The notes beneath the pieces were generated by a model. That model was not told the DNA's origin and searched no databases. It saw only the letters and a list, made by a program, of their open reading frames with translations. A DNA stretch of 46,066 nt from an uncultured Paenibacillus sp. (GTDB taxonomy: Bacteria > Bacillota > Bacilli > Paenibacillales > Paenibacillaceae). Shown piece after piece: positions 16,653 to 27,765 of this stretch; position 1 is the first letter of the stretch; each line of letters starts with the position of its first letter. The stretch lies in NCBI GenBank assembly GCA_927443375.1, contig CAKMKL010000265.1:1-46066 (forward strand), written 5' to 3'. The position numbers were made by a program, and so were the translations under genes.

Positions 16653-18377
16653 GTGAAACGTGCTCTGACCCGCAGTAAGCTGCTCCTGGCTGCAACGCTT
16701 TTTTTTAGTATGATTTCCGCTGCCGCCGGTGTGCTGATTGCACTTATTCTGCAAAAGGTGATTGATGCCGCCCTCCAGGACAATCAACAGCTTTTTCAGC
16801 GTATTCTGCTGCTCTCCATCGTTTATGTAGTGCTGCTCTGCCTAGTCAGCTTCATCTATGCACTCTGCAGTAAAGCGCTTATCCGTAATATAACAATATC
16901 GCTCAGAGAACGGTTATTCCGCGGTGTGCTTCACAAAAAAACAGCGGACTTCAAGTCGGTCAATACAGCCGATTACCTGTCGGCGCTAACCAATGATATT
17001 AAATTGGTTGCAGAGAATGTCGTCCAGCCCCTCCTTCACACCTTTCAAAATGCCGTTATTTTTACCGCCTCGCTGTTCGCTCTCCTCTCATTAAGCCCGC
17101 TGATTACGCTTATTCTGGTTATTGGCATGGTCTTGATGTTTTCCATTCCTTCGCTTTTCGGAAATAGGCTGCAGAGCAGGCTCAACGCCGTATCTGCCGA
17201 GATGTCCCGGTTTACTGCGCATATCAAAGATTTACTGGCCGGATATGAAGTAATCATGTCGTTCGGGCTTAAAAGGCATACTGAAGGAGATTTTCAGCAG
17301 ACCAATCAAAAGGCTGCCAATGTTAGCTTTGCCGCAGACCGGCTATTCGCAGCAAATGACAGCATTTCGGAAGCTTTAGCTATATTAAGTCAGCTTACAG
17401 TCATGTTTGTTGCCGCTTATTTGATCATCACCGGTCATATTTCCGCCGGCAGCCTGGTTGCATTGGTCCAGCTGAGCGGCGGATTGGTCGGACCTGTGCT
17501 TATCCTGATGCAGAATGTTCCCAAAATCAGAAGCATGAAGCCTATCCTTGAACGCATAGAACAACTGGCTGGAGAGCCAGGGCAATCTTCAGAAACAGAG
17601 CTTCCAATGCCTGTATTTGAAGATTCATTAGAGGTGCGCCAGCTAAGCTTTGCCTACCAGCCTGATCAGCCAGTTCTAAAGGAAATTAATCTTACACTGC
17701 AAAAGGGAAAAAAAGTTGCTGTAATCGGACCCAGCGGCTGCGGAAAATCCACGCTTGTTAAGTTGCTTAGCGGGTACTATGAGGAATATGATGGTTCCAT
17801 CCTGTTGGACGGAGCTGAAATAAAAACGCTAAACAGCGAATCGATGCTTCATATAACATCTACGATTCATCAGAATGTATATTTGTTTGACTCTGATATC
17901 CGGCATAACATCTGTCTGGACGAAGAATTTCCAGAGCATGTGCTGGAATCAGCGCTCCGCAGCAGCAGCCTGTATGATTATGTGCAGCAGCTGCCTGAAG
18001 GATTATCCACTGCGGTCGGGGAAAACGGCTCTCAGCTCTCCGGCGGACAGCGGCAGCGGGTAGCAGTGGCCCGGGCGCTGATCCGCAGTAAACCCATCCT
18101 GATTCTCGATGAGGGCACGTCTGCTGTCGACAGGCAAACTGCCTATGATATTGAAAACAGCCTGCTGGCACTGCCCGATCTTACGCTTATTACCATTACG
18201 CATAATCTGAATGATGAGCTACTAGAGCAATATGATGAAATTCTGTTTATGGAGGAAGGACAGATTACAGGTACCGGCAGCTTTAGGGAAATGCGGGAAC
18301 ACGGAGGCAGCTTCGGCCGCTTTTATCATAAGAAAGAATCGGGTCCTCATATTGCTGACGGCTCGTTGAGCTATTAA
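16653..18377 (+). CDS. ABC transporter, fused permease and ATP-binding protein
   Basis: GTG start after GGGGATG; 574 residues. About six membrane segments occupy residues 10-300, starting with LLLAATLFFSMISAAAGVLI, followed by a nucleotide-binding domain. It has Walker A GPSGCGKSTLVK near residue 358, the signature LSGGQRQRVAVARAL, Walker B ILILDEGTSAVD, and the switch histidine in TITHN. This is the exporter half-transporter arrangement, working as a dimer in the cytoplasmic membrane to extrude lipids, drugs or peptides. No partner half-transporter is adjacent, so a homodimer is likely. The ArsR-type gene just upstream may regulate it. Substrate unknown. Confidence 0.93.
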   Translation: MKRALTRSKLLLAATLFFSMISAAAGVLIALILQKVIDAALQDNQQLFQRILLLSIVYVVLLCLVSFIYALCSKALIRNITISLRERLFRGVLHKKTADFKSVNTADYLSALTNDIKLVAENVVQPLLHTFQNAVIFTASLFALLSLSPLITLILVIGMVLMFSIPSLFGNRLQSRLNAVSAEMSRFTAHIKDLLAGYEVIMSFGLKRHTEGDFQQTNQKAANVSFAADRLFAANDSISEALAILSQLTVMFVAAYLIITGHISAGSLVALVQLSGGLVGPVLILMQNVPKIRSMKPILERIEQLAGEPGQSSETELPMPVFEDSLEVRQLSFAYQPDQPVLKEINLTLQKGKKVAVIGPSGCGKSTLVKLLSGYYEEYDGSILLDGAEIKTLNSESMLHITSTIHQNVYLFDSDIRHNICLDEEFPEHVLESALRSSSLYDYVQQLPEGLSTAVGENGSQLSGGQRQRVAVARALIRSKPILILDEGTSAVDRQTAYDIENSLLALPDLTLITITHNLNDELLEQYDEILFMEEGQITGTGSFREMREHGGSFGRFYHKKESGPHIADGSLSY

Positions 18378-18391
18378 TTGGTGTACACAAA

Positions 18392-18442
18392 AACTCCTCC
18401 TTACCGGACTGCCGTTAGCTATAGGCAGCTGAAGGAGGAGTT
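18392..18442. terminator. bidirectional intrinsic terminator
   Basis: AACTCCTCCTT (18392-18402) pairs perfectly with AAGGAGGAGTT (18432-18442), with an inner stem CTGCC/GGCAG, between two convergent genes. An A-run flanks the left side and T-rich sequence the right. Confidence 0.75.
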
Positions 18443-18467
18443 ATTTACTTTTTGACCGGCAGTAACA

Positions 18468-19028
18468 CTACTCCTTTCCTAGCAGCTCGTCAATCCGCTC
18501 CTTAGCACCTTTCCAGGAGGTCATAAGCGGAAACGCATATTCTTCCCGTGCTCTCAGATTCCAGGGATGCGGGATACACAGTACTTTCTTGCCCTCCTGT
18601 ACAGCAGGGAGCAGATTATGCGGACCATCGTCAATCAGCAGATCGAAGTTGATCAGGTGCTTCCGCTTGCAGGTAAAGAAGTTATCAGCCGGGATAAACG
18701 GCATATGCTTTTGCAGCCAGTTCCATTTTTCCACAACGGTTTTCGGCACTGCTGCTGTAACAATAATGACATCATAAGCGTTATGCAGCTTCTCCATCTC
18801 TTCAACTACATGCTCATCGAACAGCTCAAGCTCCTCATACAGACCCGGTCTTCCGAAAAAGATATCCATCGTGCTGTCCGGATGGCGCAGGTGGTCACTG
18901 TTCCAGTCGAACATATCCTCGTAGCGTAGCAGATGGGTCGGAAATTCATTATTGTTATGATAAATCGCCCGCTTAACGAGATGGCAGATAGTATCATCCA
19001 TATCGACTGCGATAATTGGTTTTCTCAT
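18468..19028 (-). CDS. 5'(3')-deoxyribonucleotidase-like HAD phosphatase
   Basis: ATG at 19028 after GGAGA; 186 residues, typical of the NT5C family (5' nucleotidase, deoxy). Motif I is AVDMDDTICH at residues 6-15, with the catalytic Asp pair; motif II is VIIVTAAVP; the motif III Lys is in TCKRKHLINF; and motif IV is LLIDDGPHNL. It should dephosphorylate (deoxy)nucleoside monophosphates in the cytoplasm, or a related small phosphate ester. A truncated GNAT gene lies just upstream in the same direction, separated by a 12-bp tandem repeat. Confidence 0.85.
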   Translation of the reverse strand: MRKPIIAVDMDDTICHLVKRAIYHNNNEFPTHLLRYEDMFDWNSDHLRHPDSTMDIFFGRPGLYEELELFDEHVVEEMEKLHNAYDVIIVTAAVPKTVVEKWNWLQKHMPFIPADNFFTCKRKHLINFDLLIDDGPHNLLPAVQEGKKVLCIPHPWNLRAREEYAFPLMTSWKGAKERIDELLGKE

Positions 19029-19038
19029 AGATTGTCTC

Positions 19039-19070
19039 CTATTTTATATTCTATTTTATATTCTATTTTC
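19039..19070. repeat. 12-bp tandem repeat
   Basis: CTATTTTATATT occurs twice in tandem (19039-19050 and 19051-19062) and partly a third time, between the stop of the truncated GNAT gene and the start of the deoxyribonucleotidase gene. It lies where the missing end of the acetyltransferase would be. Confidence 0.7.
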
Positions 19071-19073
19071 TGT

Positions 19074-19769
19074 TCAGCCCCATACTGACCGTGTCATGCC
19101 ACGGTTCCGGTATTCCGTCGCAGTTGCAGCCAGCGTACAGGAGGCAATACTCCCGCTGATATGCATAACTGCTACTCCGGCCGGGACATCATCAAGCGTA
19201 GCCAGAAACAGCTTCCAGCCCGGTCTGTTCAGCAGCCCAATGTTATTGTTAATGAAATGAGGCTTGGCAGATAGCGGCATCCCGGAGCCCAGGCAATGAA
19301 TTTCGGCAAAAGCGTCAAATTCAGACGGCTGGGTTATTTCAATAATGTTTATATTAGACTGTTGTTCAGGCGGTTCCTGGTTAGGTAGCCCGTATAGCAC
19401 AGAATGAAAGCCTGTCTGATGCAAGCCCTTTTCTACCAGAGCTGTGAAAAGCCTGGAACCGGAACGGAGCGGATCGATATCGATCTGAAAGGCTCGCTCT
19501 CTGGACTGGTAGAACTGAAGGATAGCCTCCAGCTGATCACTATCTTCTTCCGAGAGTCCTTTAACGGAATTAAACAGCGCCCAAGGCATAGTCCTGATGT
19601 AAAATGCGGCAGCATTCCCGAAACGTGCAATCTCCACTCCCTCCGGATTCCCTTCCCGTTCAAGGATGGACTGAATTCTTGACGTGAGAAAGTCTATCTC
19701 AGACTGCTGGATTTGTGCAGCAAGTGTGCTGGTCAGGACTGGAACTATCACTGGATTCACCTCTTCCAT
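19074..19769 (-). CDS. GNAT acetyltransferase, probably truncated at the C-terminus
   Basis: ATG at 19769; 231 residues. The N-terminal part belongs to a two-domain GNAT group. The second half enters the catalytic acetyltransferase fold at about residue 140 (NINIIEITQPSEFDAFAEIH) and reaches VPAGVAVMHISGSIASCTLAATATEYRNRGM, which is the start of the acetyl-CoA loop. It then stops after TRSVWG. The helix and last strands after the R-N-R-G motif, normally 40-60 residues, are absent. The downstream DNA is a short AT-rich tandem repeat, so loss by deletion is likely. It is probably inactive. Another GNAT gene precedes it, 13 bp away, in the same direction. Confidence 0.7.
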   Translation of the reverse strand: MEEVNPVIVPVLTSTLAAQIQQSEIDFLTSRIQSILEREGNPEGVEIARFGNAAAFYIRTMPWALFNSVKGLSEEDSDQLEAILQFYQSRERAFQIDIDPLRSGSRLFTALVEKGLHQTGFHSVLYGLPNQEPPEQQSNINIIEITQPSEFDAFAEIHCLGSGMPLSAKPHFINNNIGLLNRPGWKLFLATLDDVPAGVAVMHISGSIASCTLAATATEYRNRGMTRSVWG

Positions 19770-19782
19770 GGTAAAAATCTAG

Positions 19783-20259
19783 CTAGCTTAGATCCTTTAT
19801 ATACCAAGCATCACAGGCAAAATGCTCAGATCCGGCAAGTGGCTCCGCCAGCAGTGAGAAGCCCTGTTTCTGATAAAAGCGGTTCGCGGCGGCCATAGTC
19901 TGCAGCGTTTCCAGGTAACACTGTTTATAATGCAGCTTGGCGAAATCCAGTGCAGTCTGCAGCAGTTCCTGAGCGATCCCTGTTCCCCGGGCTGACGCAG
20001 TGAGATACATTTTCTGCAATTCACATACTTCATCCGACTCGTCAAAAGCGGCGATTCCGCAGCCTCCCTGTACTTCCCCGGCCTCTTCCACGATCCAGTA
20101 AGCCCGGTTATCTGCTGCATTGTAATAGCTGTAGAGATCATGCATGCTCGTATCAGCCCAGGCCAGGCCTTCACGGTTGCCTCCGTATTCAATCAGGCAT
20201 TCACGGATAATCCGTTCGATTGAGCCGTTGTCTGAAATTTGAATCGGTCTTATGTTCAT
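19783..20259 (-). CDS. GNAT-family N-acetyltransferase
   Basis: The ATG at 20259 is chosen because the family starts with NIRPIQISDNGSIERIIREC; a longer upstream frame has no family similarity. This gives 158 residues, a full GNAT domain. The core reads ELQKMYLTASARGTGIAQELLQTALDFAK, with the pyrophosphate-binding loop R-G-T-G-I-A, and ends with ANRFYQKQGFSLL. It transfers acetyl from acetyl-CoA to an amine; the acceptor is unknown. A TATAAT-like -10 lies at 20302-20307 on the minus strand. The truncated GNAT gene follows closely. Confidence 0.85.
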   Translation of the reverse strand: MNIRPIQISDNGSIERIIRECLIEYGGNREGLAWADTSMHDLYSYYNAADNRAYWIVEEAGEVQGGCGIAAFDESDEVCELQKMYLTASARGTGIAQELLQTALDFAKLHYKQCYLETLQTMAAANRFYQKQGFSLLAEPLAGSEHFACDAWYIKDLS

Positions 20260-20460
20260 CTGTATTCTGCCCCCAACAATCCTAATCTGTTTTATTTTGC
20301 TATTATACAGGATTAAGCAGGCCTGAACTACTGATCCCGGCCGAAACAAAGGAAACCAGTCCCGGAGTTTCGCTCTTTTGATTTCCAACTGAAACGGCAA
20401 GCATGTTACGATATAGTAACTGGAATTCATCTCGACTCAGATCATAAGGAGCCTATTATA

Positions 20461-21045
20461 ATGAACAAACTCGTCTTTTTCCTGGGTCCGGCAGGCGCCG
20501 GTAAAACTACATTAGCCAAGGCAGTCGCTTCCCGCCGCAAAGCCGCTTTTTTCGACATGGATATTTTATTAAGGCCAGCGGCAGATGCTATTATGACTAT
20601 GCACGGACTGGACCCGACAGACAGGGATTCCGCCGAATACAAAAAACTGTGCCGCGACCTAGGCTACCGGATCACCATGGATGCCGCACTGGATAATCTA
20701 GGCCTGGACAGCGATGTCTTTGTGGTGGGACCCTTCACGAAGGAAGCGGCAGAACCCGGCTGGATTGAAAGCGAGCTGAGCCGGATCGGCCTTACACTGC
20801 AGGACATTGAAGTCAAAGTCGTGCTGGTCACATTAGCTGACGAAGAGCTGTTCCGCGAGCGGATACAGGGCAGACATTCCCCCCTGGATGACTGGAAGTT
20901 CAGTCATTGGGAGGTCTTCCGCTCGTCACTGGGCAGCCGTACGGTTGCATGGCCGCTCCCGGAGGCAAATGTGGCGCTAATCGATAATTCGCATCCCGAT
21001 GTAGCGGTTACCGCTAAGCTGGCAGAGTTGTTTATTTATAGTTGA
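20461..21045 (+). CDS. P-loop ATPase / small-molecule kinase-like protein
   Basis: ATG follows AAGGAGCCTATTATA; 194 residues. The N-terminus FFLGPAGAGKTTLAKAVA is a Walker A motif, followed by FFDMDILLRPAA, where shikimate/gluconate/adenylate-kinase-like enzymes place the substrate-binding Asp. Further on, VFVVGPFTKEAAEPGW and VKVVLVTLADEELFRERIQGRHSPLDDWK give a lid-like Arg-rich stretch (R-x2-R, R-x2-R). This suggests a phosphotransferase acting on a small molecule, but the acceptor cannot be named. It is transcribed away from the acetyltransferase genes and ends with a strong terminator. Confidence 0.75.
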   Translation: MNKLVFFLGPAGAGKTTLAKAVASRRKAAFFDMDILLRPAADAIMTMHGLDPTDRDSAEYKKLCRDLGYRITMDAALDNLGLDSDVFVVGPFTKEAAEPGWIESELSRIGLTLQDIEVKVVLVTLADEELFRERIQGRHSPLDDWKFSHWEVFRSSLGSRTVAWPLPEANVALIDNSHPDVAVTAKLAELFIYS

Positions 21046-21046
21046 G

Positions 21047-21072
21047 TAAAAGCAGCCGGCAGGCTGCTTTTT
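21047..21072. terminator. intrinsic terminator between convergent genes
   Basis: AAAAGCAGCC-ggca-GGCTGCTTTTT: a perfect seven-pair GC-rich stem with A- and T-runs, so it can act in both directions. Confidence 0.8.
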
Positions 21073-21089
21073 GACTAATGCATTGGGGT

Positions 21090-21644
21090 TCACTCCACAG
21101 AACCTTTTACGATTCCGTAGTACAGCTTATCGTCATATTCTCCAGTATCACAATAATAGAAGCTCTCTTTTAGCGTTCCCTCGTATTTCATTTGCGCTTT
21201 CTGTAGCACTCTGCCGGAGACAGCATTGCGTCCGCGATGATAAGCCTGCAGCCGGTGCAGCCCGGTACGGGCGAAGGTAAATTGAATGACTGCTGTTAAT
21301 GCCTCAGTTACATACCCTTTGTTCTGATACGCTTGACCGATACAATATTCAAGTTCCGCCTGATGATGTTCGCAATCCACATGACAAAAAGCAATTTGTC
21401 CGATGCATGTTTCCCGGTCTTTAAGGGTAACCGCCCACCGGTAAAAGTCATCTTTTCTATAGGCAGATATCCACTTCTGCAATAGTCCTTCTATTGAGGA
21501 TATACTTCCGTATACAGGTTCGCCGTATTCCGCCTGAACTGCCGGGTCATTGATCCAATTCGTATACATGCTTCCGGCATCCAGCAGCGTAAACGGCCTT
21601 AGCTTCAATCTGTCCGTTTCAATCTTTTGGGTTCCCGCCTGCAT
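21090..21644 (-). CDS. GNAT-family (RimJ/RimL-type) N-acetyltransferase
   Basis: 184 residues starting at ATG 21644. The layout is that of the RimJ/RimL group: IETDRLKLRPFTLLDAGSMY at the start, ELEYCIGQAYQNKGYVTEAL with the acetyl-CoA loop Q-N-K-G-Y in the middle, and the end stretch AYHRGRNAVSGRVLQKAQMK. Such enzymes acetylate protein N-termini, antibiotics or small amines. It converges on the P-loop kinase gene, with a shared terminator. The acceptor is unknown. Confidence 0.87.
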   Translation of the reverse strand: MQAGTQKIETDRLKLRPFTLLDAGSMYTNWINDPAVQAEYGEPVYGSISSIEGLLQKWISAYRKDDFYRWAVTLKDRETCIGQIAFCHVDCEHHQAELEYCIGQAYQNKGYVTEALTAVIQFTFARTGLHRLQAYHRGRNAVSGRVLQKAQMKYEGTLKESFYYCDTGEYDDKLYYGIVKGSVE

Positions 21645-21824
21645 CGTAGCTCACTCCAATCTAAGCGTTGTAAAGCTTAGCGCATATATCCATTTTACGA
21701 GCGTGAAATCAGTGGCGCCATGCACTCATTGACATGAAATTTGGTCTCTGTTATGTTTCGGCTGCCTTCATTTAAGCAACATTTTCCAACAATCCCCGTA
21801 TAGCCATTTAAAGGAGCTGATCTT

Positions 21825-22052
21825 ATGATCCTTTCAGGAATATTCATGCTTATGATTGGGATCGGGACGATTGTCTTTGGCATCTATGTCCGCAAGAATC
21901 CTACTTTTGGCTGGCGCATGAATGAAGGATGGAAAGTTAGCGGCGACTCTGAGCCAAGCCAAGCCTACATCGATTCAAGAACGTTCTCAGGTGCTGTGGC
22001 AATATGGATAGGGGCATTTTTTATGGCCATGGGTATTTTACAGTTCATTTAA
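21825..22052 (+). CDS. small two-helix membrane protein (DUF6199-like)
   Basis: ATG follows AAAGGAGCTGATCTT; 75 residues. A first membrane helix, ILSGIFMLMIGIGTIVFGIY, is followed by a polar loop (VRKNPTFGWRMNEGWKVSGD, then SEPSQAYI) and a second membrane helix, VAIWIGAFFMAMGILQF. The loop pattern N-P-x-F-x-W with E-G-W-K and P-S-x-A-Y recalls the small DUF6199 membrane family. Its function is unknown. The last four bases overlap the convergent AraC-type gene. Confidence 0.75.
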   Translation: MILSGIFMLMIGIGTIVFGIYVRKNPTFGWRMNEGWKVSGDSEPSQAYIDSRTFSGAVAIWIGAFFMAMGILQFI

Positions 22053-22870
22053 TCCAACCCATGCAGCTGCTTGAACTGCTCTGGAGTCATTCCGGTTAAT
22101 CGTTTGAATACCGCGCAGAAGTAGCTCGCGTTCTCAAAGCCTGTCAGCTGTGCGATCTCGTACAGCTTTTTTTCACGTTCCTGATACATCAATTGCTTGC
22201 TCCGGTTAATGCGCTGCTTATTGATATAGGTTACCGGCCGGTCATGAACCGTACGCTGAAACAGCCGGCACAAATATTGCGGAGAAACAGAGATTACCTC
22301 AGACAGCTCCTTTAAGGTCAGTGTCCGGTGCAGATGAAGCTCAATATGCTCCAGCACCGGTTTGATCCGCACAAGCTCATCCTCGTTATTCGGAGCAGGA
22401 GGCAGGTTTCTTTTTAAATCCAGCAGTAGCGAGTACAGCAGCTTGGAACGTTCCAGGTTCACCTCGAGATCATTGCCTCCCGGCAGCAGCAGCATTTCCT
22501 TTAGCGGAGCAAGAAGATCAGGTTCCCTAAGTCTCCAGATACCCGACTCACGGATGCCCGCATAGGACAGCATCCCTCCGGCCTCTCTCCCCTGAAAAGA
22601 TATCCAGACCAGCTCCCACTCCCGGCTAACCGGCGTGTAGGAATGCGGAATATCCGGAAAAGTAATGAAAATATCTCCCGGGCCGACAATCTGCCGTTTA
22701 TCCTTTATCGTCAGCTCGCCCTTTCCGTCCAAAATCTGATGCAGCTGATAATCCGGAAACCCTGCCGGACGCTCCGTCTCATCCTGGTGTTCCCAATATC
22801 CGATCGTTGTAGCATACAGCGGCAGCTGAACCGTATCATCTGTCCCGCAAAAAACCATCATGCTCTGCAA
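22049..22870 (-). CDS. AraC-family transcriptional regulator
   Basis: Taken from a TTG at 22870, preceded by AGGTGA; an ATG at 22861 is the alternative. 273 residues: an N-terminal cupin-like sugar-sensing domain (for example DYQLHQILDGKGELTIKDKR and VGPGDIFITFPDIPHSYTPV) and a C-terminal AraC DNA-binding domain with two helix-turn-helices, ending in LTGFENASYFCAVFKRLTGM TPEQF. It is divergent from the beta-galactosidase gene across a 108-bp spacer and very probably activates it in response to a sugar. Confidence 0.9.
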   Translation of the reverse strand: MQSMMVFCGTDDTVQLPLYATTIGYWEHQDETERPAGFPDYQLHQILDGKGELTIKDKRQIVGPGDIFITFPDIPHSYTPVSREWELVWISFQGREAGGMLSYAGIRESGIWRLREPDLLAPLKEMLLLPGGNDLEVNLERSKLLYSLLLDLKRNLPPAPNNEDELVRIKPVLEHIELHLHRTLTLKELSEVISVSPQYLCRLFQRTVHDRPVTYINKQRINRSKQLMYQEREKKLYEIAQLTGFENASYFCAVFKRLTGMTPEQFKQLHGLD

Positions 22871-22909
22871 GGCGCTTCACCTGTTTCATATATTGTTATA
22901 TCACTATAA

Positions 22910-26093
<3,184 letters not shown>

Positions 26094-26115
26094 ACGAAGT
26101 TCAAGACGGTACATT

Positions 26116-26150
26116 AAAAAGGGCAATTCCTTCGACAGGAGTTCCCCTTT
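26116..26150. terminator. bidirectional terminator between lacZ-like gene and sdaAA
   Basis: AAAAAGGGcAATTCCT-tcgac-AGGAgTTcCCCTTT forms a long, nearly complete stem with A- and T-runs on its sides, between two convergent genes. Confidence 0.75.
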
Positions 26151-26162
26151 ATGTTGTGTCAG

Positions 26163-27044
26163 TCAAATGCGGCCCTTCTTCAGTTCTTCTATCACTCTTT
26201 TCCCGGTAGGTGTCTGGGCTAAGCCGCCCAATGCTGTTTCCCGGTGTGCTGCCGGCATTGCCGAACCCACTTCCAGCATCACCTGGACTACTTCATCCGA
26301 AGGAATTACACTGTGTACCCCGGCCAGAGCCATATCCGCCGCCGCCAGTGCGGTTACGGCACCAAGTCCGTTGCGGACGATACAAGGAATTTCTACCAGG
26401 CCGGCGACCGGATCGCAAATGAGTCCAAGCGAATTTTTCAGGGCAAGGCCTACGGCATGAACGACCTTAGCCGGACTTCCTCCGCGCATTTCTACCATTG
26501 CTCCGGCGGCCATGCCGATCGCTGAACCTACCTCGGCCTGACAGCCTCCCTCAGCTCCTGAGATAAAAGAATTGTTTGCGATGATATAGCCGATCGCTCC
26601 GGCCGCAAACAATCCGCTCACCATATGCTCATCACTCCAGCCAAAGCGCTGCTGCGCACTTATGAGCACACCGGGAAGGATGCCGCAGGAGCCGGCTGTA
26701 GGTGTAGCTATGATTCTGCCCATTGAAGCATTAACCTCCGAAACGGCAAGCGCATAAATCATCGCCTGACTGGCATGACCTCCCAGACAAGTTTCTTCAG
26801 ACCCACGGTAGGCTGAGATCCGCCGGGCGTCTCCTCCGGTCAGACCGCTGCGCGAGGTGGTATCCTCATGAAGCCCGCGCTCTACCGCTTCTTTCATGAT
26901 CTCATAATAATCCTGCATCTTCTTGAATTCATTCCCGCGGCTTCGGCCCGATTCCCTGCACTGCTCCTGCAGCATCAGTTCACCGATTGTCAGCTGCGAT
27001 TCAGTACAGAGCTCTTTCAGTTCATCCAGTGTACGGAATTGCAT
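26163..27044 (-). CDS. sdaAA: L-serine dehydratase, iron-sulfur-dependent, alpha subunit
   Basis: ATG at 27044, eight bases after GGAGG; 293 residues, the usual size. Family marks are the N-terminal FRTLDELKELCTESQLTIGE, the central MGRIIATPTAGSCGILPGVL, the glycine-rich SGAEGGCQAEVGSAIGMAAG, and the C-terminal GLICDPVAGLVEIPCIVRNG. The cysteines in these stretches are those that hold the [4Fe-4S] cluster. With the beta subunit it converts L-serine to pyruvate and ammonia in the cytoplasm. It begins three bases after the beta-subunit stop and is the last gene of the long peptide-uptake operon. Confidence 0.95.
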   Translation of the reverse strand: MQFRTLDELKELCTESQLTIGELMLQEQCRESGRSRGNEFKKMQDYYEIMKEAVERGLHEDTTSRSGLTGGDARRISAYRGSEETCLGGHASQAMIYALAVSEVNASMGRIIATPTAGSCGILPGVLISAQQRFGWSDEHMVSGLFAAGAIGYIIANNSFISGAEGGCQAEVGSAIGMAAGAMVEMRGGSPAKVVHAVGLALKNSLGLICDPVAGLVEIPCIVRNGLGAVTALAAADMALAGVHSVIPSDEVVQVMLEVGSAMPAAHRETALGGLAQTPTGKRVIEELKKGRI

Positions 27045-27047
27045 CTT

Positions 27048-27734
27048 TCAGACCTCCCCGGCAACGTTTAAGTCAACCATACGGATATCACGGACAGCAG
27101 AAATCCGCTTCAACGCCTTGATTAATACAGGTGATACGGCAGCATCCAGCTCAATCACCGTAACGGCTTCTCCACTCCGGCTTTTCCGGTCGACGGACAT
27201 AAATCCGATGTTCATTCCGTGTGACTTGAAAAGCTGGGTCATATCGGCAATCATTCCCGGCACGTCGCTATGGCTGATAATCAAGGTCGGATAAACTCCG
27301 CTGAATCTGACCGTAAATCCATTGACCTTCACAATTTCAATACTACCGCCGCCTATTGAGGTGCCTGTCATCGTCAGCGACTGACCCGTCGCTTCAGATG
27401 TCAGCCAAAGTTCAGCCGTATTCGGATGGCTGTATAGACCTTTTCCTTCAGCGAAAGAAACAGTTACACCGGACTGCGCCGCCAACTGCAGAGAATCTGG
27501 AATGCGCGGATCATCTGTTGCATAATCGAGCAGCCCTCCGACAATCGCAGTGTCGGTTCCATGTCCCTGATAAGTAGCGGCAAAAGAGCCGTAAAATAAG
27601 ATCTCAGCGCGGGACGGAACAGCGCCCAGCAACTGACGGGCACTCCTTCCAATTCTTACTGCTCCAGCTGTGTGAGAGCTGGAGGGTCCGACCATGGCCG
27701 GACCGATGATGGAGAATACATCCTTGAACCGCAT
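27048..27734 (-). CDS. sdaAB: L-serine dehydratase, iron-sulfur-dependent, beta subunit
   Basis: The ATG at 27734 is chosen over a longer frame because GGAGGG lies eight bases before it and the family begins MRFKDVFSIIGPAMVGPSSS. 228 residues: an N-terminal domain with HTAGAVRIGRSARQLLG and YQGHGTDTAIVGGLLDYATD, then a C-terminal ACT domain (TLIISHSDVPGMIADMTQLF) that may sense serine. The partner alpha subunit follows at once. The gene lies 31 bp after the amidohydrolase gene in the same operon, which links serine breakdown to uptake and hydrolysis of some precursor. Confidence 0.95.
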   Translation of the reverse strand: MRFKDVFSIIGPAMVGPSSSHTAGAVRIGRSARQLLGAVPSRAEILFYGSFAATYQGHGTDTAIVGGLLDYATDDPRIPDSLQLAAQSGVTVSFAEGKGLYSHPNTAELWLTSEATGQSLTMTGTSIGGGSIEIVKVNGFTVRFSGVYPTLIISHSDVPGMIADMTQLFKSHGMNIGFMSVDRKSRSGEAVTVIELDAAVSPVLIKALKRISAVRDIRMVDLNVAGEV

Positions 27735-27765
27735 ATGCTTGTCCCTCCGGCTTCGATGAGAATAC

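Noticed and set aside
20404..20419. GTTAC-gatata-GTAAC inverted repeat before the P-loop kinase gene
   Set aside because: Five-base arms only and no matching regulator nearby; expected by chance at this scale.
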